This document shows positions 1 through 10,103 of a stretch of 64,000 nucleotides of DNA, one piece after another. The notes below the pieces were generated by a model, which saw only the letters and a program-made list of their open reading frames with translations, was not told the origin of the DNA and did not search any database. Positions within the stretch are counted from its first letter, which is position 1; every line of letters starts with the position of its first letter. The stretch is taken from the NCBI GenBank assembly GCA_025331565.1, contig JAFREQ010000026.1, positions 1,860,001-1,924,000 of the forward strand, written 5' to 3'. The stretch comes from Holacanthus passer (lineage: Eukaryota; Chordata; Actinopteri; Pomacanthidae). Position numbers and translations under genes: made by a program.

Positions 1-2196
1 ATCTTCCATCATATCCCACACCACAAGGCCACCTGCTGCAGTCACTGTTAGGATCTGAGGCTTTCTCCAGTGAAACACAGACTGGCTGAGGGACCTGCCA
101 GCTGTGTTGACAGTTTGAGAAGTTCCAGGAGAAGGCTGAGTAAATACAGTACGATTAGATCCACTGATGGCTGCATCACAGAACTGCAGTGCTGAACAGG
201 TGAAACATTGTTAAATATTTATCAAAGTACTTGTTGCCATAAAAGACAGAAACATCTCTGACAATTCGATGCCACCTTCTACAATTTTTATAATTATCTT
301 TACCTTATTAAGATTCAGGGCAAAGTATTGCAGACTTCCCAGGGCCTGAAAAAAGACCAGATGATTATTGCAATAAACATATATGTCACAGCTGTATTAT
401 GTATTTCAATAAAAAAGGAAAGCAGGACTCACCATGGTGTAAAATAACACCTGGCTTTCACTGCTGCTGAGCAGTTGAGTGCTATCATTTGGATTAAAAA
501 TGATGTAGCCCTGAAAAATAATCCAACATTTGAACATTTGATCTCCTGAATGCCATAGCCATAAAGTTAGGTGACATTTAAATGTTAAAAGAAGACAAAG
601 GTTACTTACTTGAAAACCATGTTTAGGATTGAGTTCAGTAAACCACAAAGGCTTTTCTGTTTCATTTGTCCAATCCCAAATACACACACGCTGTGAAAAG
701 ATATAATAGACTGTGAACAGATGGTAACTTTTTAAGTCTAGTTTAAGTCTAGAAAGACATTTACATACTGTTAAATCCAGTATGAAATACAGTCATAATC
801 ATCCAAGTTGTTTTTGTGGTTTGTGTGCAAGGTTATATCAAGAAAGAGTGCAAATCTGAGATATTGCCGATTTGATAAAAAGTAACATATTTCACATTTT
901 TTAAATTTTTGAACATGGCCCTCAACCCTAAGAACATTGAAACCAAGACATAATGTTTAAAAATCCCAATTCCTATATTTTTTAATATTACACTATCTCA
1001 CTTTTTAGAGTGTCTGTTTCCTATTCATGGTCAGTGAGGACCAGAAGATGCTACTTGACAAAACCACAGATCACAATTTTGTCTCTATTTTTTCTTCGAT
1101 TGTGCATTTCACAATCTAGACTAAACAACACTGTTCACAGTCTGGATTTATAAAAAATGTTTCATTTACTCTGTCTGTTCCAACCATGCTGTCATACTCA
1201 CTTGAACTTCCTCAGCCCCAAGGGTTACCAGATGTTTTGTATCTCTTGAAAATGCCATTGCAGTGACACCTCCTTCAGGGTGGCAATCGAACAGTGTATG
1301 CACAGGAATGCTGGAAAATTTATCATGCATGTGGTCACCATCAAGAGCAAAGGCCAATGCATGAAAATACATGGATACATGTAGAATCAAGAACTACCCA
1401 GAGTAGGAGTCCCATATCAGCACCATGCTTTTTGGCCCCTGGTCTGCTGTCGCAATCCAACGTCTGTCTTCACTCACACACATACATGAGAGGGGGGAGC
1501 AGTGACCCTGAGAAGATTGAGTATATACAGCAGGCTATTTAATCCTTTTTTATGGTATATTCCTCTAGAAGTCGAAAACTGACTGTGGCAAGTGATTTTT
1601 ACTTGAAGTATGTGCTGAGAGTTTGAGGTGTGATTGTATATGATCCCAACATGAGCTCCAGCATAGAGGACCACCAACTGATCATGGTCTTGCAGACTGA
1701 AGGCAGGAAGAGCAGGATTCATTCCAAATACCCATTGTAGTGACTGAAAGAAGAGCAAATTTGCAGTATTGTTATAAGCCAGTGAAAGTTCTCAGATAAG
1801 CCTTTTATCTAAAGAAGTCTGTTTTGTTTGAGGTGAACATTTTCCTTTAAACTTTCTTGACAGCACGTGCAGATCAATATAAATAATAGTTCCCATTTTT
1901 CCATGTTGTTTCTTGATGTGTTGATGAAAAGAAGTGGCCACCGATGACACGTCACTTTTATACACTACATTCATAAATACCCTAATAATAATAATAATAA
2001 TTATTATTATTATTATTTCACCAGACATACTTACCAATGCATGTGTTCTGTTGTTTGTTATCTTCTTTGGGAAAAGTGTGTCCCTGGTTGCAGTGTAGAC
2101 CTGAGACTGTCCGGTCATCTGGACGAAGTCAGCCTCTGTTTCTTCTCCAGCTTCTTCACTCTTCCTGGACTCTTCCTTTCCTTCAGTATCAGACAT
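1..2196 (-). CDS. cfap251: CFAP251 (WDR66), WD40 axonemal protein, N-terminal part
   Basis: Partial: the gene runs off the left edge. Coding exons in transcript order (plus coordinates): 2196-2035, 1743-1603, 1507-1398, 1310-1202, 690-610, 510-433, 345-304, 183-1. All have GT-AG ends and consistent phase, giving about 302 residues. The N-terminus is short and acidic (MSDTEGKEESRKSEEAGEE). WD-repeat blocks follow: SLQWVFGMNP, EDRRWIATADQGPKSMVLIW, IPVHTLFDCHPEGG, RVCIWDWTNETEKPLWFTEL and VFHWRKPQILTVTAAGGLVV. These match the order of human CFAP251, a radial-spoke-associated protein (calmodulin- and spoke-associated complex) of motile cilia and sperm flagella. The mammalian protein has a much longer Glu-rich N-terminus, which is absent here. 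The acceptor of the exon ending at position 1 is the least certain; 183 keeps the frame after ALGSLQYFALNLNK. An X-box lies about 305 bp upstream of the ATG. Confidence 0.92.
1983..2018. repeat. (TAA)n/(TTA)n palindromic microsatellite
   Basis: A TAA run meets a TTA run, forming an AT-only inverted repeat in cfap251 intron 1, just inside the donor of exon 1 (donor GT at 2034-2033). When read through, it produces a spurious poly-Ile tail. Confidence 0.9.
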
Positions 2197-2500
2197 GATG
2201 TCTAATCACACACTTCACGACTTGGACGATTAATCTCTCTTTTCAAACAACTTCACAGAGTCGCAAAGTCTCTGCTAACGGCAAAGTTTGTTACCGCTAA
2301 GCTAACTTAGCCAAAGAGTAATGCTAACAGTGGGCTACGAACGATTTAGCATTTAAATTAACCGAAAACACATCATTACAATATCAGTTCTTGTATAATT
2401 TGCCTGATTCGATCGTCTAATTAAAGGTGTATGTTTAAAAACTTTATATTTAGCTCGTCTTAACTTAAATATCTAAAACTTAGCTCCCGTGAAGCGTCGC

Positions 2501-2513
2501 GTTGCCTAGTAAC
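2501..2513. promoter_or_regulatory. X-box (RFX-type) motif upstream of cfap251
   Basis: GTTGCCTAGTAAC fits the ciliary X-box consensus RYYNYY-N(1-3)-RRNRAC exactly with a 1-nt spacer. It lies about 305 bp upstream of the cfap251 start codon. RFX factors drive ciliary genes through X-boxes at such distances, so this fits the gene's function. Actual binding is inferred. Confidence 0.6.
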
Positions 2514-3307
2514 CACTGAGCAAGTGTATCAAGAGTGAAGTGCGTTTAAACAAAATAGAGACATTCCGGTCACATATTTCAAATTAATATCACAATTAAA
2601 TCAGTTGAGTGCAGTGAAGTTATTTTATAAAAGAGATTTTTACATACAAAATATGTATAGAGCACATAAAGTATGATGAAGCATCGTTTAAATTTAGGTT
2701 TCGTTTTAGCCACCAGATTATCAGCTGTGGACCTGTCCTGGTGCCCAGACCCTCTGGGGCCCTGGTGTCCCCGGGTTGTCTATGTGCAAGTTTAGGTCAA
2801 TCTGATCTGATTAATTTAACTATGAATACTAAAGCACGATATTAAAATTAAAGCACTGTTTGGCCAGTGCTGCAGACAAGATTTTAGATGTGCAGAGGTT
2901 AGGAGTCTAAATTCCCCCAGCTAAACCCAACCCATCTGACTGTGTGCTCAGACGGAATACATGAATTCTATAGTTGGTGCTTACATACAAAGTACATGGA
3001 TAAACACTAATTCATCACGGGCAGCGTGAATGATGTAAAAAAAATCAATCCAAAAAAAAAAAATCAGTCAAAATCAATGTCTGAACACACCTTGATAATT
3101 TTTTTCATTTTATATTTGCACTTTGTGCAAATCATTTTTATTGCCATTCAATTATGTGTAATTTGTGTGTAATTGTTCAATGTAAACCACCCAGAAATCT
3201 GTTTTTAGCTCATAGCTTTTATCCTAGTCACTATGAGTTGTTTTGAAGACATTTTCCGGAAGTGCTTATATGCTTTTATGTCACATTAACGGAACTTGAC
3301 GAGTCAA

Positions 3308-4078
3308 ACTTGTTGCAGTTTTTCAATATGGCCACTGGATGGGAGTAAAATCCAGTGATTCTGATCCCCCATATCAAATGTGATGCTGCACGCAAAACAA
3401 ACAGTGTTTATGAAGATTTCTGTCCGGATTAATATAATTGTGTGAATTTCGACAATCTGGAAATAGTTTTCAGCAAAAGAAACATAACATCATGTCTTTT
3501 CAGTGACTTCAGAGAAACACAAAGACAGTGGAGAAGTTACTTTGATGGTAGAAAAGAAGAAGACAAGAACACAATGAACAATAAGCAGGAAATAAAATGA
3601 CATCTCCAATAGAGCTATCTATATTGTCCCCCTGAAGAATGATGAGCCTCAAACTGTGAACATTTTGACAACATATAGTATGAACGTTGAACGTTTTTTC
3701 TGTTATTTTGTAGTTGCCTCAGTTTGATCATTGAATTTTTAAATATTTTCATCAGAAACTTTATCATGGCCTCATTAATTTACTTAATAATTAATGTAAT
3801 ATGTTGCAGTTCTTCCATATGACCACTGGATGACAGCATTGATATGTCGGTCTTACCAAGACTGAAGAATGTGGCGTTTGAGTGTCTAAATGTGTGGGTT
3901 TAGAAGACAGTAAACAATACTATAATTCTTCTTCTTATTATTATTATTCATTTTGTCATTATCTCTGAATGTTTAAGTGTGTGACTGTATTGTCTTTAAT
4001 TGTCAGAATAGTTGACGACGATTTAACAAATGAATGTGTTGTAGTTCTTCACTATGACCACTAGAGGACAATGTAGAC
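3308..4078. repeat. Three diverged copies of a short motif with CTCF-like core
   Basis: Related stretches occur near 3312-3347, 3803-3838 and 4038-4074. Each has TTG(C/T)AG then TTCTTC-like sequence, then a (T/C)ATGACCACT(G/A)GA-type core (GGCCACTGGATGGG, GACCACTGGATGAC, GACCACTAGAGGAC). They are probably remnants of an old dispersed repeat. The third resembles CTCF's CCASYAGRKGGC core imperfectly. Confidence 0.5.
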
Positions 4079-5558
4079 TCCTGCAAACCATCAACCCTGA
4101 GATGTTGAGGCAAAATTTACAGAACACCTCCGGTAGAGACATTGAAAATAAAAATGTCAAATTAGGTAGAAGTGACAATAATCGCTATTATTAAAGGATT
4201 TGGGAGGTTACGGTCGAGGTAGAAGAGACGTGACGATGCTTCATTCGCGATTCTGGGATTTTAAAGCGTTTAAAGCGTTGACCAGCTTTGATACTTTTAC
4301 TTTGAAAGGTCACCACCGTGTTGAAACATCACAACTCCAACTTTACACAAGTCTCTTCCGGTCTGACAGGTTTGAAAACAGCTGATTTTCTGCCTCGATT
4401 CGTGCCGTCATCGTTTTATTTAGGGAACTTTCGATTCCTCTGCTTCATACTTTTCTTACGACATCTCATTGACCGAAGTCTGAATCACCGTCGTCGTTGT
4501 ACACGTTAAAATGAGTTTGTGACGCTTAAATAATCGACTCGTTATAATTATACCAGCTGACAGGTGAGGAGGCAATTTAATAACTGGGACGTTTCCTTTT
4601 GCATACTTACTTTTTAACTGTGAGACAAGTTGAATTATTTCGTACATTTAACCGAAACAAGTTACTTAACAGTTGTTAGCTTTAGCCACTCGATGTTAGC
4701 TAACATTAGCCGGTGCTTCTTATCTCAGTCCCCTCAGCTGACAGTCAGCTAACATCGTTAACAATCAACTCTCATAAACTGTTTTTATTTCTTCAATGGG
4801 GAATTTAAGGTGCCACTTTTCTGTATTATTAGATATTGTCTTTCTAAATAGCTTAAACTGTTCATAGCCAGTCATATGAAAGAGTTAGCAATAATGTAAA
4901 AACAAAGTGGGAGAAAGAAACTGTCTACAAAGTTTTGTATGATTAGTTAGTTAGAACAAAGTGATCAATTGTTGGACTGCATTTCCTTAAAATAATGTAT
5001 TTTTTTCCCTGTAAATCTGAGTTTCTTATTAAGTTCACTGGATAACAGTCTAGTTTGTAATTTACACAGTAGTTTATTATTCTAAAATGATTATAATACA
5101 CAACACTGTATTTGTCAGTTGTCAAGTGTTTTTGAGTCTAGTTTTCTAAACTTCATGAAAGTAGTTATAGTGTTGATAGAAGCAGAATCTGACAAATTTG
5201 ACCAGTTTAAAATAGAATAACTATTTTCATCCCCTTAATGGCAAAAGCATTTAGAAAACAGTAATTTCATCAAGGAGTGTTCCTGGGGTTTAATGTGCTG
5301 TATTTGTGTGTCCTAGTTGTCTGCAAAATGCATGAACAGATGCCTGAGGGTATGTGCCAAGCTTAGCACAACCAGGCTAGAGTGAACACTAAGCTTGTGT
5401 TTAGCCTCCTGCAGTCACAAATACAGGACAAAGTTTCCTTTCATGGTTTTAACTTTCACAGGAATTATATTAAGCCTACAGAGGGTATTGAAAAACTTGG
5501 GGTTGAAATATTAATGTTATGTGTAATAGGTGGGAGTAGTATACGAGAGAGTTCTACA

Positions 5559-8500
5559 ATGTGGACGGATAAGCAACGAGGAATCAGAGTTTCTCAGGAG
5601 GAGCTGCTCTGCAAGAACGCCTGTGGATATTATGGAAACCCTGCATGGCAAGGCTTCTGCTCTAAGTGCTGGAGAGAGAGAGCACGTCCAGCTGGAGCCC
5701 AGAGACAAGACAGAAGGTAAACACACCGTGTATAACAATCATTCAGAGGAGCACTGAGATCTTAACATTTTTGTTAGCTGTATTCACATCAACACAGTGG
5801 TGTCGGTGCATAGATGGATACATCTTAAAAGCAACACATTATAAAAACTTCATAGTTACACCATTGATGATTACCTGACTAGACATTGGAGGACATTGTT
5901 ATATTTATTAATGAGAAGATAAAATTACAATAACTATTTTGATATTTGAAGTTAATATTTGTAACAACTGGATATATAAGGGTATCTATGTTGACACTGA
6001 AATAATTGCTAGCTCATGTAGTAACTGGTAATGGGTTCATAAGCATAAATGCTTTGTTAATATAACTGTCTTCTGTCAGATTGAGGCAACCTAAGTGCTT
6101 TTGGCTTAAACTGGGCTTAGAATTGATTGTTTAATGTTGTCATTCCCCCTAGGCCGAACAATGATGGATCTCCCCTCACCTTCTCCAAATTTGAGGAGAA
6201 GAAAAACACTGAAAAAGGTCGTCGAATTAACACAATGAGGAGACTCTTCTGGGGCAGCCCATCCCCTCCAAAACGTCAAGGTAGTACAGCTCAGTGTTCT
6301 CACTTCCAATCAAGAAAGTATCAAAATGCAAAATCTTTGGTCATGTTGCTATCTGCTCCTTAGCCACATTTGGTTCAGACACCGATCAAATGCAAAAATT
6401 TGTTAAGCAATTTGTTAAGCAGAGGCAACAAAAGCCCTAAAATGAAGAAAAGCCTCATTCACAACAGAACTGAGAGCTCGTGACTACAAGAAAAACAAAG
6501 GCAGAAATGAAATCAACCAATTTATGTCTGGAACTGCACACTGCTGCTAATTATGTGTCTCATGATCCTACAAAGTCTGTTGTGGTCAAACCAAAACTTT
6601 GATTTACTGACCTGTTTGATGGTCTGTTTTTGCCAGTAGCTACTGTATGTGTCAATATCAGTAGATTGTTTTCATGAAATTGTTGCTCCAAGACTGGATG
6701 CATTTTCTCTCTGTGCAGCAAACAAATTTAACAATCCTGCCTTGTGATGCAGAGTCCACATGTCCCTCCTCAGGACATGATTTCTAGTTGCAATTATGTA
6801 ATGAGAACAAAACCCAGCAAATACCTGGTGTTTTCTGTCATTGTTTCATGTACAGTTTGGCTCCCATGTACAAATGTATGAGTAGTGTAGTGCCCTCATT
6901 CCTCCAGGCTCTCAACCAGCCTGTATGTACTGCTGTCAGGGATTGAACCTGGTTATCTGTGGGATTAGCCCATTTTATACATGTTCCCCCAGCTGCAGCT
7001 GTGCTGAGCATCATGTTTCAATTTTAAAACTTTATTTCTTTATCTTGAGTAAAATCCACTTTCTGCCCCTCTAGAGTCTTCTGAAAGCTATACACATGTG
7101 TTAAAAGCCTACCAGAGCCTCGAGCCTGGGGACTTCACCAGTTTCCTAAAGATACTTCGGAGCCCTTCCTCCCAGCGTTTGCAGTCCCGATGTACAGCTT
7201 TCCTCAACACAATGGAGGCTTACCATGTAATTATCTGTTTAAAAGTTTATATATTACGCTTCTTAGAACTTCCCTTTGTTATGTCAGAGCTGTTTGGATG
7301 ATAGATTCTCTTATCTTTACAGGATCTGCCGGTACAGAAGCAGTCAGATCTTGTGCAAGATTTCTACCAGTCTTTTGCTGAATATTTTAGCAGTGAGTAC
7401 AGATCAAATCAACACTTCTTGGGTTGTTTATTCTGAAAACATGACAATATTAAATTATTTTTGCATTTTTATTTTTATTTTCAGGTTTTCCTGAGGCTCA
7501 GGTGACTCAGATAATGGAGCATGTGGAGAAATTAATAATGACACGGTTGCACAAATGGGTTTTCTGCCATGACAGCTGTGATGATGAACAGAAGGATCTG
7601 GCTCTACAGAGAAGGATACGGTAACACTTGTTACTTGTGTTGTATTTGATTAAAATCTCGAACCTTAAGCCCTGTTTGACACTGATGTCTTTACTTTGCA
7701 GCTCTTTTAATTGGATTACTCCACAAATGCTGAGCGTACCTTTCCCTGATGAAAAGACTGCAGTCACAGGCGACCCCTTTCTGCCTGCTATAACAGGTGA
7801 TTCACAACTTCAGTACTAAAAGGATCACATTGGGATATATGCTTATTCGCCTTCTGGAAACGAGTTAGATGACAAGACCAATATTACTCTCATGTCTCAT
7901 TGTTAACCACTGGAAAACTGTGAAGTGCTGCTTTTACATGGTTTTTGGTTTTGGTATGGGTTAATCAAGCACAATAAAATACTGAGGTGCTGGTAGGCAG
8001 ATTTTGTTACCTTTGGACAGACCCAGGTTTGTTGTTTCCTGTCTCTAGCAAAGCTAACTAGCTGCTAGCTTCGGCCTCATATTTAAAGGATAGACATTAG
8101 AGATGTTCTTCTAATCTAACTCTCCACTGTAATGTGAATGTATATTTCCCAAAATGGTTAAACTACTCCTTTAAGCTCATGAGAGAAATATATTTCCCAT
8201 ATTTTGTAAATTTTGTAAATATAAGATATTTACAAAATATGGGATATATATATTTAATGCTCGTCTTTGACTTGTTGTCCTGCCCTCTACTTTTTTAACA
8301 GCAATAATTGAGATGGATGCCAAACGAGCGCCTCAGGACAAACTTGCATGTGTGTCCAAATGCAGTCAGCATGTCTTTGAAGCACTTTCCACCTCAACCA
8401 GTGAGCCTGCTGATGCTGATGACTTCCTGTCAGGCCTGATTTATGTGGTGCTGAAGGCCAATCCACCTCGTCTACACTCCAACATGCAGTATGTGATTCG

Positions 8501-9066
8501 TTTTGGTCTCCCTCACAGTCTGATGGCAGGAGAGAGTGGCTACTATTTCACAAATTTGGTAAGTTTGTAGGCATTCAGCGTCCGCCACAGGATACTGTGT
8601 AACAAGGTTGATTCATCACTCATGCCTTTGCCCTTGTCCCCTATTTTAGTCTTGTGCAGTGGCCTTCATTGAAAAACTGGATGGACCAGCACTCAACCTC
8701 AGTCCCGAAGAGTTTGAGGGCTACATGCTGCGTCGGCGTGCTGCCCCTGTAGGAAACAAGAGGCAGCAGGTTGCCAATGACACTCAACACCTGTTAGAAG
8801 AGCTAAAAGGCAGGCAGGAGAAGCTGGACCAAGGGATGGGTGCTCTCAACATGGAGCTACATAAATGGGTCCAAGTAGTTCATTCACAACTGGATGAGGC
8901 AACAACCCAGTTTGCTCTGGTACAGAAGGAGATAACTGTTCAGGCTGAGGTCTCACAGGCTTTTTTATCTTCATCTCATGATGCATCACTGCAAGGGGAT
9001 GACAAAGACCAGTCCAGGCTGGTGCTTACGGATCAACGTGGAGGTCCAAAAGATTCAGATTGTTAG
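5559..9066 (+). CDS. rabgef1l: Rabex-5-like Rab5 guanine nucleotide exchange factor
   Basis: Exons: 5559-5716, 6153-6280, 7075-7226, 7323-7392, 7485-7620, 7702-7796, 8302-8558, 8650-9066, giving 470 residues (human RABGEF1 is 491). The product activates Rab5 on early endosomes. An A20 zinc finger spans residues 18-37 (C-x3-C-x11-C-x2-C), with the ubiquitin-contacting GYYGN retained. TFSKFEEKK follows, then the helical bundle and Vps9 domain (about 195-340). Exchange-surface residues align as D286, Y327 and T330, but the usual Pro of ADDFLP is Ser290. The C-terminus is predicted helical (LLEELKGRQEKLDQG). The MIU/IUIM helix that normally follows the A20 finger is missing. ATG 5559 was chosen because it gives 17 residues before the first Cys, as in human; the frame is open upstream, with another ATG at 5514. 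Divergence from RABGEF1 suggests the fish 'like' paralogue, but rabgef1 itself is possible. Confidence 0.92.
7950..8190 (-). repeat. Fish-type interspersed repeat in rabgef1l intron 6
   Basis: On the minus strand this reads as a sequence I recognise as widespread in fish genomes (core around TCCAAAGGTAACAAAATCTG, preceded by GCTAGCTAGTTAGCTTTGCT-like sequence). Family assignment and exact ends are uncertain. A strong hairpin adjoins its right end. Confidence 0.5.
8189..8250. repeat. Inverted repeat / hairpin
   Basis: The 16-nt arms CCCATATTTTGTAAAT (8196-8211) and its exact complement (8228-8243) flank a 16-nt loop. After the next base pair and one mismatch, AT-rich pairing extends outward. 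It sits in rabgef1l intron 6, about 50 nt before the exon at 8302. Confidence 0.85.
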
Positions 9067-9994
9067 CTATATTAATAAAAACACCCAAACTGGTACTTGA
9101 CTCTTTTTAATCATCAGCACTAACTTATGTAGGCTGCAAAACAAGCAAAGATATATATTCCATTGTAACAGTTGCACAAGTCCATCCACAGAAAACTGGG
9201 ATTTGTAGGCCAGTTAAACATGAAGGAAATTTTTTGCATTTAGTATCACAGGGTGCACAGTTTTTTAAATGATTTTCTTCAAAAAGGATTTGCACTTGTA
9301 TCCTGTTTTAGAATGAAGGCCATTAAGAATAGATTTATAGTAACATATGTGATCCAGATTAATATTTAAGCACTCAGGGTACACAAGACTTGGGGATATC
9401 ACTTTACACTTTTCACTAACTTTTAAGAGTAAGAGTACTTATTTAATATTCTTTTTTTTCTAATAGTGTATACCAATGTGCCTATATGTAAACCACTGTG
9501 AAATGAAAAAAATATGCTACAAGAGAAAATGTTAGATTGTTGAAAATGTTAGCAGTTGTAGATCACTACAAGTCAGGTGGTGTATTTTGTGAAACCACGT
9601 TTTTGTGTAACTGACCTGTGTTGTGTAACTGTTCTCAACATGCTGCCTCCACTGTCTGGACAGAGAAATGCCTGGTGCAAAACAATTTATAACACATTTT
9701 AACAGCTGTGTGTGTGTGTAGTGTGCAGAAGGTACATGTTGTTTACAACTGTTGTAAAGTTTCTGAAGAAATCAAAGGAGAAATTATGATTGATTGTATC
9801 CAATATTATATTAAAGTTTACTTATATGATTTAATATTATCTCTTTTTGTGTTTTCCTTGCATTTTTGAGCAGACAATTCTTTTTAGAACATTTGGTGTA
9901 GCCTACAATTATTTTTTTGTCATTTTTTTTCACTTTGCAAAGTCAAACATCTTCTTTCTTTTTTTCATCGACCAATTGGGGGCAGTAAAGCGCC

Positions 9995-10000
9995 CACGTG
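9995..10000. promoter_or_regulatory. E-box CACGTG in psmd9 promoter
   Basis: CCCACGTGGC is centred about 105 bp upstream of the psmd9 ATG and is a USF/MYC-family type site. The motif is seen directly; function is inferred. Confidence 0.4.
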
Positions 10001-10034
10001 GCCATAAACCTACCAGACAGAAGAAGAATAAAAT

Positions 10035-10045
10035 GCTGCGTCACG
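10035..10045 (-). promoter_or_regulatory. Antioxidant-response-type element in psmd9 promoter
   Basis: TGCTGCGTCAC is the reverse complement of GTGACGCAGCA, an exact fit to RTGACNNNGCA, the CNC-bZIP/small Maf (NFE2L1, NFE2L2) site. It lies about 60 bp upstream of the ATG. NFE2L1 is the known activator of proteasome genes when proteasome activity falls. Confidence 0.55.
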
Positions 10046-10103
10046 GAATTCGTCATTTCCGTCGCTGTGCTCCGAGCCCGGATGTGTGCTTAGTTCAGTA
10101 GCC

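Larger units (their letters stand above)
2197..5558. other. Intergenic region between divergent cfap251 and rabgef1l
   Basis: No coding exon was found here. The cfap251 5' flank (2200-2560) holds the X-box at 2501-2513. Around 3300-4080 there are three diverged copies of a short motif containing a CTCF-like core. A candidate rabgef1l 5'UTR exon may end near 4560, where a CAG precedes GTGAGG, and an acceptor-like TTTCACAG lies just before 5462. The rest is AT-rich and featureless to my eye. Confidence 0.6.
9067..10103. other. rabgef1l 3' flank and psmd9 promoter
   Basis: An AATAAA at 9074-9079 is only 8 nt past the rabgef1l stop, so a later signal is more likely used (ATTAAA near 9811). The AT-rich 3'UTR-like sequence continues to about 9960. 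The psmd9 promoter follows, with an E-box at 9995-10000 and an ARE-like element at 10035-10045. Confidence 0.55.

Noticed and set aside
9074..9079. AATAAA 8 nt after the rabgef1l stop as its poly(A) signal
   Set aside because: Would leave almost no 3'UTR; a later signal is more likely, although not excluded.
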